Assembly: GCF_041080795.1 (NCBI RefSeq)
Contig: NZ_CP129674.1
Coordinates: 62,001-126,000 of the forward strand
Length of the DNA stretch: 64,000 bases
Reading direction: 5' to 3'
Source of the DNA: Bifidobacterium sp. WK041_4_12
GTDB taxonomy: Bacteria > Actinomycetota > Actinomycetes > Actinomycetales > Bifidobacteriaceae
In this document: positions 58,225-64,000 of the stretch, piece by piece
Layout of the letters: the number at the start of each line of letters is the position of its first letter
How positions within the stretch are numbered: position 1 is the stretch's first letter
Translations under genes and position numbers: made by a program
The notes under the pieces: model-generated
The model's database searches: none
What the model was told of the DNA's origin: nothing
Seen by the model: the letters and a program-made list of their open reading frames with translations, nothing else

Positions 58225-61200
58225 TCACTGGGAGGGATAGTGCTTGTTCACACGTGTCATATTCCCCTTTGTGGTGAATGAGGTCACTTTCCCATGTTTT
58301 TTTAGATACTCTAGGAGGATAAGGTTGCCTCGTGTATCCGACAGTTTCGGATGGTCCCTGCCTGCCACTGTCAGGCTCGCATACTCGTCGGGGAGCATGT
58401 TCAGGATCGTCTCGACCTTGGATATACCCATGCTCTCGCAACTCGGGCCCAGCGCGTCGATCACCAGTGCCACGTCGACATGCGCGTCGATGAAGAGCCG
58501 GAAGTCCTCATCGGCGAACGTGTAGTCCTTGCTCAAGGCGTAGCGGATGGCGTCTTCCATAGTCGGCGCGTCGGCATCCTTTGCGTAGTCGACGATCTTC
58601 TTGAGGACCCGCTCCCTGACGGCGTCAGGAACCCGTGTGCTCAAGAAAAGCCGGCTGAGCATCGCGGGAGGTAGTATCTCCGGACTCATGAAGTCCACGA
58701 ATCCTGTAGACGAGGCGATCGCCGGCTCCATCGCGGGCCAACCGGCCTGGACGATCTTGAGAAACGTGGTTTCGTCATCGGCGATAAGGTTGTGCCCGAT
58801 GAGCTTCGCGAACAGCTCGTCCGCCTGGATGCCAATATGGTCAGCATCCAGTTGCTTTCCCAAATCCAACGATTCGACTAAGTCGATGCGAAGATCGATG
58901 TCCGGCAGTGTATCCGGTGAGTTGAGGATTCTCTCTGCCAGCATTTCCCGGCCTTGCGCGGATTCCTCGTTGTCCGGAATGTCACCGATCGTTCGTTCAC
59001 CGTCGAGTAGGTTCGCCATGTCCTGGCTGATGGTGTCCGAGTCGTTGGTGAAGGCAGCCACGTTTGCGTAGCTTGGTGGCACGCGTGAATATTCGACCAG
59101 CGGATTCCAGACGTTGGCATCGACCGTGGACAGTTCAGTGATCCGGCAGTCCTCTGTCGCCAGTGTGACGATACGATCGAGAACCCCTTCATCGTAGCGC
59201 CCCTGTCTGGCGATATCGTTGAGGATTCCAGCGAAGGAGCCCGGTGCCGTTACGCTGTGGTCGTCAGTGGAGAGGGTCGTGAGATACTCGTCGAGATGCG
59301 ACAGGATATGGTTGTATGCCATGTCCTTCTCCAGCAATTTGAGGCTGTTGAGCGAGATGTCTTCGGAACCCGTGATGACCGTCAGGTTCATACGGTTGAT
59401 TTCATACATGGATCTCGATATGAATTCATCGATGAACGGCGCCGAGAATTGCCCCAACCCCTCCGCTGACGCTCCCGCCTTCTGCAGTATCCCGCTTATG
59501 GATGTCACCGTGTCTTGGGACATGTCTGTCTTATGGAGCACTTCCAGCCCTCCAAATCGATCACACAGGTACGTGGCCGCCGTGTCATCAATGAGATACT
59601 CCTGCTGGGCGGAGATGTTCTCCAGGGCGAGGCTGACCCAATGCCTCCGGTCATCATCGGAAAGATCAATGCCGGAAATGAAATATCCCAGTACACCGGG
59701 ATTACGCTCCAACAGCAGGACCAGGAGCGCATCCTTGGCGGTATTCCTTCCCGATTCGAAATACGATTGCAAGAAACTCCGTTCGTCATCCCCCAAGTCG
59801 GCTATCGCGGTTATCAGCCTGCCGGTTTCCACCCTGTTCCCCGAAGCGTCCATTGTGTTTTCCTTGTAACCGGGTCCTAGTATGTAGTCGAGAATGCACG
59901 CGTTATAGTAGGCCCGTTCACCGAGATCACCTCCCGTGCTTTCGCGTAATATACCCTGGACGTCCCTGTCCGTGAGTGGAAGTTGGGTATCCATCTCGTT
60001 GGGTCCGACCTGGTGATGGATGAAGTTCGTTGCCGCCGCGCTCACCCGGTTGCCATAAAACGTCTGCGCATATATCGCATAATCACGTGTTAGGGCGCCT
60101 CGTCTGACCAGTTCGAAGGCCAATCCCCCGCCAAGATGCCGTTTCGTAATGGCTTCGAATGATTCTCCGTGCGCACCTTCATGGTCCGTCTCAGTCGCAG
60201 ACCTGCCTCTTGACTCTGGAGGTAGCATGAAGTTCTGGTATTCGAATAGATCCGACATGGATGCAGCTCGAAGAATCTTGATCTGATCCGTATTATGGCG
60301 TATCGCCTCTTCGATCGACCCGAGTCTTTCAACATTCCACTCGTCGAATTGCAACGAAGCACCGGTGATATCGGCAAGGTCGACCGTGGCGAATCGTGCC
60401 GTGTGACTGTACCCGTTTCGGTCTCGAATGTTAATTGTAAAAACGTCTTGTTCAGATGATTCCGCTGCAGCTGCCCAGAAGGACTGCTTGTCAAAATCGG
60501 CAGGGCTGAACGAGCGATTCTGCAAGTTAATGCTGTAGGAACTATTCGCAGAGTTCAACGATTTCATCTCTCTCTGCAAGAATGTTCGCAGTGCTGCACC
60601 ATACTTTGCACTTCGCTCACTGGTCAGGGTGAGGTCGGTTTGCTGCTGTACCAGTTCTCGATTCTCCTGTCGCAGGACGCTGATATTACGGGAGACCAGT
60701 CGGCGGTAATCCACGTACAGGCCGTCCATATCGCTTTCCCCGGTCTTCATCAGCTCGAACTGGCGGATGCGCGTGTTCTTGTAAAGCATCATCGCGAAGA
60801 TCTGATCGGCTTCGTATTTCACATCGACCCCGTCACCGGCGTTGAGACGATCATGGAAAACGATGAATTCGTTGCAGACGTTCTTCAGCAAACGCATATC
60901 AGTCACATAGCGTCCTGCAACATCGGCAATCCATGGCGACACACGGGATTCGGACCTCTCCAAGAGTTTGAGGATCAGACTGCCGGCGGTCGTGTGCGAA
61001 ATGAACGGCACGACCGGAATCACGATGTCGAAGAACTTGGTCCTATTCGCACGGATTGATTCGACCTTCTCCGGGTCATATGCTTCTGGAATGTTCTTTG
61101 CTTCTGTCCCCTCTTTCGCTTCGGACGGTTTGGCCTTGGGCAATGATGCTTCATCGAATACGCTGTCCTTGAGCGCATAGATGAAACGAATGGGGTTTCT

Positions 61201-62037
61201 CAGACGTTTCCCCGGACTATTCAGCAGTAAGTTCAGCGCCCTTAGCGTCTCGAAAATGTGGAAGTCATCGAACCGGTCCAGGTCCTCGAAAATCACTATG
61301 GTGCGACGAGACCGCTCGAAGAAATAAACGATTTCATCAAGGTACTGGTCGAAGAAGGAAACAGACTCCTCATCAAGGGTCACAGTCGCGGGACCGGCAG
61401 ATAATTGCCGCAGGTGAACCCTGCCACGTGACAGTTCGATAAGGACCAGTGCCAACACCGCGCCCACCAAGAACAAAACCACCACGTTCGCGACCGGATT
61501 CCAATCCATCTTGAAAGTTGACGATACCGCACTTCCTATTTTTCCAAACCAGCCGGTAATGAACATGATGCCAAGAAATACAACTCCGCAATATGCTGCA
61601 ATAATCGCTTCACGCAATCGACTCGGCTTGCCAATACGTCTGAACCGGGACTGCGACATATCTTTCGGCTCGGCGCTGTAGAGCAGTTGTTTCACGATTT
61701 CCTGTTGGATGAGGTTTGTCTTTGTGGTGGCCTGCTTGGGCACCGAATCATCTATCTGGCTCTTATCCACGGGAGTGAGTGTCAGCAACGATACCCGTAC
61801 GACATCCCCCTCATGCTCATCCGCAAACCGGGATAAGATACTGCTCTTGCCCACCCCATAGCCACCGGCCAAAGCGATGTTGTGGATGTTTGTGTTCTTC
61901 AAACAGGCATTCAGTGCCTCAACATACGGCGAGTGATGACTCTCCTGATACCTCGGAGTCAATGGGCGAAGACCCCATTCCCCGATGAATTCATCGTCCT
62001 GCTCTATATTGTCCACGTCGCCCCGCCGCTCTTCCAT
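58225..62037 (-). CDS. Giant YobI/KAP-like membrane P-loop NTPase
   Basis: A 1270-residue protein. It opens FIGEWGLRPLTPRYQ, the YALNACLKN-type helix and Walker A IALAGGYGVGKSSIL near residue 60, as in YobI-type NTPases. Two membrane helices follow (about 150-172 and 183-204), the KAP-family arrangement in which the ATPase is interrupted by a membrane hairpin. Walker B TIVIFEDLDRFDD is near 247. The C-terminal 750 residues are helical with no known domain. Large NTPases of this type occur in defence and accessory islands; anti-phage function is a hypothesis. Next to hipBA on the same strand but 270 bases away. Confidence 0.75.
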   Translation of the reverse strand: MEERRGDVDNIEQDDEFIGEWGLRPLTPRYQESHHSPYVEALNACLKNTNIHNIALAGGYGVGKSSILSRFADEHEGDVVRVSLLTLTPVDKSQIDDSVPKQATTKTNLIQQEIVKQLLYSAEPKDMSQSRFRRIGKPSRLREAIIAAYCGVVFLGIMFITGWFGKIGSAVSSTFKMDWNPVANVVVLFLVGAVLALVLIELSRGRVHLRQLSAGPATVTLDEESVSFFDQYLDEIVYFFERSRRTIVIFEDLDRFDDFHIFETLRALNLLLNSPGKRLRNPIRFIYALKDSVFDEASLPKAKPSEAKEGTEAKNIPEAYDPEKVESIRANRTKFFDIVIPVVPFISHTTAGSLILKLLERSESRVSPWIADVAGRYVTDMRLLKNVCNEFIVFHDRLNAGDGVDVKYEADQIFAMMLYKNTRIRQFELMKTGESDMDGLYVDYRRLVSRNISVLRQENRELVQQQTDLTLTSERSAKYGAALRTFLQREMKSLNSANSSYSINLQNRSFSPADFDKQSFWAAAAESSEQDVFTINIRDRNGYSHTARFATVDLADITGASLQFDEWNVERLGSIEEAIRHNTDQIKILRAASMSDLFEYQNFMLPPESRGRSATETDHEGAHGESFEAITKRHLGGGLAFELVRRGALTRDYAIYAQTFYGNRVSAAATNFIHHQVGPNEMDTQLPLTDRDVQGILRESTGGDLGERAYYNACILDYILGPGYKENTMDASGNRVETGRLITAIADLGDDERSFLQSYFESGRNTAKDALLVLLLERNPGVLGYFISGIDLSDDDRRHWVSLALENISAQQEYLIDDTAATYLCDRFGGLEVLHKTDMSQDTVTSISGILQKAGASAEGLGQFSAPFIDEFISRSMYEINRMNLTVITGSEDISLNSLKLLEKDMAYNHILSHLDEYLTTLSTDDHSVTAPGSFAGILNDIARQGRYDEGVLDRIVTLATEDCRITELSTVDANVWNPLVEYSRVPPSYANVAAFTNDSDTISQDMANLLDGERTIGDIPDNEESAQGREMLAERILNSPDTLPDIDLRIDLVESLDLGKQLDADHIGIQADELFAKLIGHNLIADDETTFLKIVQAGWPAMEPAIASSTGFVDFMSPEILPPAMLSRLFLSTRVPDAVRERVLKKIVDYAKDADAPTMEDAIRYALSKDYTFADEDFRLFIDAHVDVALVIDALGPSCESMGISKVETILNMLPDEYASLTVAGRDHPKLSDTRGNLILLEYLKKHGKVTSFTTKGNMTRVNKHYPSQ

Positions 62038-62180
62038 TTTCCCAACAGATATACAGTTTCAGCAATCATACGTTCCGGGACAGTACAACATCCTGCCCTC
62101 CAAATCCATCCGAACTGTTCACCGGGAGCACGCTCTCCAACATCCACCCCAGCGACTTACAAACGGTCTCGTCCTGCCTC

Positions 62181-62272
62181 CATTGACGTGGTAAATAATG
62201 TGGTAAAAAGAGATAAGAAATCAATTCCCCAACGATAGCAAGGCCTTTTAAACACTCATTCCGAACCCGGCT
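62181..62272. repeat. Right direct repeat flanking the hipBA-NTPase module
   Basis: Shares the first 23 bases and two further blocks with the repeat at 56071-56157. It abuts the truncated IS256 copy at 62274. Confidence 0.75.
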
Positions 62273-62273
62273 A

Positions 62274-63464
62274 GGATCGCATGGTCACCCAGAAGGTCAC
62301 CGAGATCCTCAACCGGATGCTGGACGCTTCAGGCAGACGAGATCACCGGTGCCGCACGCTACGAGCGCTCCGGTTCCAGGAAGGCGTACCGTGCCGGCCA
62401 TTACGAACGGGACCTGACACTCAAAGGCCGGGAAAATGGCGGTGAGGGTGCCCAAGCTCAAGGGGGCGGTTTTCGAGTCGGCGGTCATCGAACGCTACCG
62501 TCGCCGCGAGGAGTCGGTCGAGGAGGCGCTCATCGACATGTATCTGGCGGATGTCTCCACCCGTCGGGTCGACGACATCAGCCAGGCCCTGTGGGGTGAA
62601 AGGATGCCGTCCCAGACCCTGTCGGATCAGTTGAAGAAGGTGTATGCGCAGATCGACCAGTGGCGTGAGCGCCCGCTATCCCAGTCCTACCCGTACGTGT
62701 TCATGGACGGGGTCTGGCATAAACGCTCATGGGGCGGCGCCGTGGAGAACGTCAGTGTGCTCGTGGCGATCGGCATCGGTATGGATGGGCATCGGGAGGT
62801 GATCGGGGTGGCCGAGGGCATGGAGGAAGACACGCAATCTTGGCGCTCCTTCGTCTCCTCGCTCATCTCGCGCGGGCTTACCGGCGTGCGCATGGTGACC
62901 GGCGACCGGTGCGCCGGACTCGTCTCAGCCATCGGTGAGCTGCTGCCGGAGGCCCGTTACCAGCGGTGCATGGTCCACTTCATGCGCAACGTGCTGGCCA
63001 GGGTCAGTCCGCGTCACACCCGATGGGCCGGCGACGCGCTCAAAGCGATCTTCGCGATGGAGTCGCGCGAGGCGGCGCTAGCCAAGGCCGAGACGGTGGC
63101 CACCGAAATGGAAGCGAGGAAGCTCAAGGAGGCCGCCAGGTGTCTGCGGGAGGGCATCGGCGAGACCACCACCTACCTGCTGGCCGACTACCCCAGAGAG
63201 CACCGCCGGCGCCTCCGCACGAACAACATGATTCGGGCGACTCAACCGGGAGATCCGCCGCAGGACCCGCGTGGTGCGTGCGTTCCCGGATGGCAGATCG
63301 GCGTTGATGCTCATCAGCGCGAGAATCAGATACGTCACCGGCAACGACTGATCCACCCGACGCTACCTGGACATGTCCCGGCTGGGCGACACCATACAGG
63401 AAGCGAACTGAACACCGTCACAACGACGAACCAAAACCAAAGTGCGCAAACAACCGGGCACTAC
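62274..63464 (+). pseudogene. Decayed IS256-family transposase and element end
   Basis: Homology with the IS256 at 44148 begins abruptly at ATGGTCACCCAG, so the left end is missing. The frame is broken near 62330 and 62420 at the N-terminus, again near 63232 (MIRATQPGD in place of MIERLNREI), and TGA at 63350 replaces the Gln-Trp codons of the intact copy. The right inverted repeat survives (63441-63464). It is older than the first copy. Confidence 0.82.
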
Positions 63465-63735
63465 CGATCATCCAACATTTCCTATTGCAAGCGGAATCAA
63501 ATCTTGGTCGGATGCACTATTGATAATAGATAATGATAGTTAATTTTCCCCGCATTTAGAGCTACTACACGGGAAACTTCTGGTTGAGTACATGACAATT
63601 GCTATTGAGCTTGCGTACAGCAAGGGCAATAGCAAGAGGTTCATTTGTTTGAGCGTCAACAAGTTGGTGGTGAGATTCAACACCAACACAACACCTGCCG
63701 CCTTCTCAACAGAGCATATTCAGCTCGCGTAGTTC

Positions 63736-64000
63736 TCAAGCATAGGGATCTTTAAAATTACCGTTAGGATATTTTGTCTTGAAGGCAGCGAACGTTGTAA
63801 GGGCTTGGTTCTCCCAATCTTTGATGTAATTATCGTCAAAGAGCTTCGTGCTAGAAAGGTCTGAAGCAGAGGCTTGAGCGAGTTGTATAGAGCCTGTATC
63901 AGGATACGTCATGAGAAAACGAGAAGTCAGATCGTATGTGGCATCAGTTTTGTAATCGCATGAGATGTATGCTCCATTAACGCTATCAAATACACCCTTA
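63736..64000 (-). CDS. Unknown protein, C-terminal part
   Basis: A frame open from the window edge to a TGA at 63736-63738 gives 87 residues: FDSVNGAYISCDYKTDATYD, then LAQASASDLSSTKLFDDNYI and an end FAAFKTKYPNGNFKDPYA. The composition is that of a real protein but no family is recognised. The DNA is A+T-rich compared with the rest of the window. The 270 bases between it and the IS256 remnant show no gene. Confidence 0.55.
   Translation of the reverse strand, partial: KGVFDSVNGAYISCDYKTDATYDLTSRFLMTYPDTGSIQLAQASASDLSSTKLFDDNYIKDWENQALTTFAAFKTKYPNGNFKDPYA

Overview
The window is high-GC actinobacterial DNA and most resembles a Bifidobacterium accessory region. That assignment rests on codon use, strong AGGAGG-type ribosome binding sites, the conjugation gene set and the insertion-sequence families; no rRNA or tRNA gene is present to confirm it. 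Nearly everything is mobile, recently acquired or under selfish control.

Bases 1 to about 28.8 kb are most of an integrative conjugative element. At the left lie the C-terminus of a tyrosine recombinase, an ImmA/IrrE-type protease with its XRE repressor, a divergent small HTH gene sharing three operator-like palindromes, an excisionase-like protein and a DnaT-like replication protein. Next comes a 1389-residue LAKTG-anchored adhesin, then a plus-strand conjugation operon: PcfB-like protein, VirD4, Maff2-like pilin, VirB6/TrbL-like, PrgI, VirB4, a CHAP plus lysozyme-like hydrolase, and two anchored proteins. The MOBP relaxase and MobC run on the minus strand behind a triple inverted repeat that is the best oriT candidate. 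Accessory genes follow, separated by three unusually hairpin-rich spacers, then a UmuC-like polymerase coupled to a membrane pentapeptide-repeat protein, a serine recombinase and a DinJ-YafQ toxin-antitoxin pair.

Bases 29.2 to 34.9 kb hold an asparagine synthetase, an MFS transporter next to an AT-rich MccB-like ThiF/E1 enzyme (a possible microcin C-type or related RiPP locus), and a Fic toxin with a short antitoxin gene whose inhibitory motif is visible. A frameshifted IS3 element ends this part.

Bases 36.3 to 42.1 kb are a catabolic module: a CodA-type deaminase, a PucR regulator, an MHS-type transporter and a true creatininase homologue, suggesting creatinine or a related cyclic amide or pyrimidine as substrate. 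Beyond it lies a striking array of palindromic repeats with an exact 73-bp period; one further copy lies just past the other end of the module.

Bases 43 to 56 kb are a transposon-bounded metal-resistance block: an IS1249-like transposase, a broken IS256 element, a P1B-type ATPase with a CmtR-type regulator, and an ars operon (acr3, arsD, arsA, a flavoprotein) with a divergent arsR. A second IS3 element has cut off the anchor end of another adhesin. Bases 56 to 62.3 kb carry HipBA and a 1270-residue YobI/KAP-like membrane NTPase between two imperfect direct repeats. The window ends in a decayed IS256 copy and the C-terminus of an unknown AT-rich gene.
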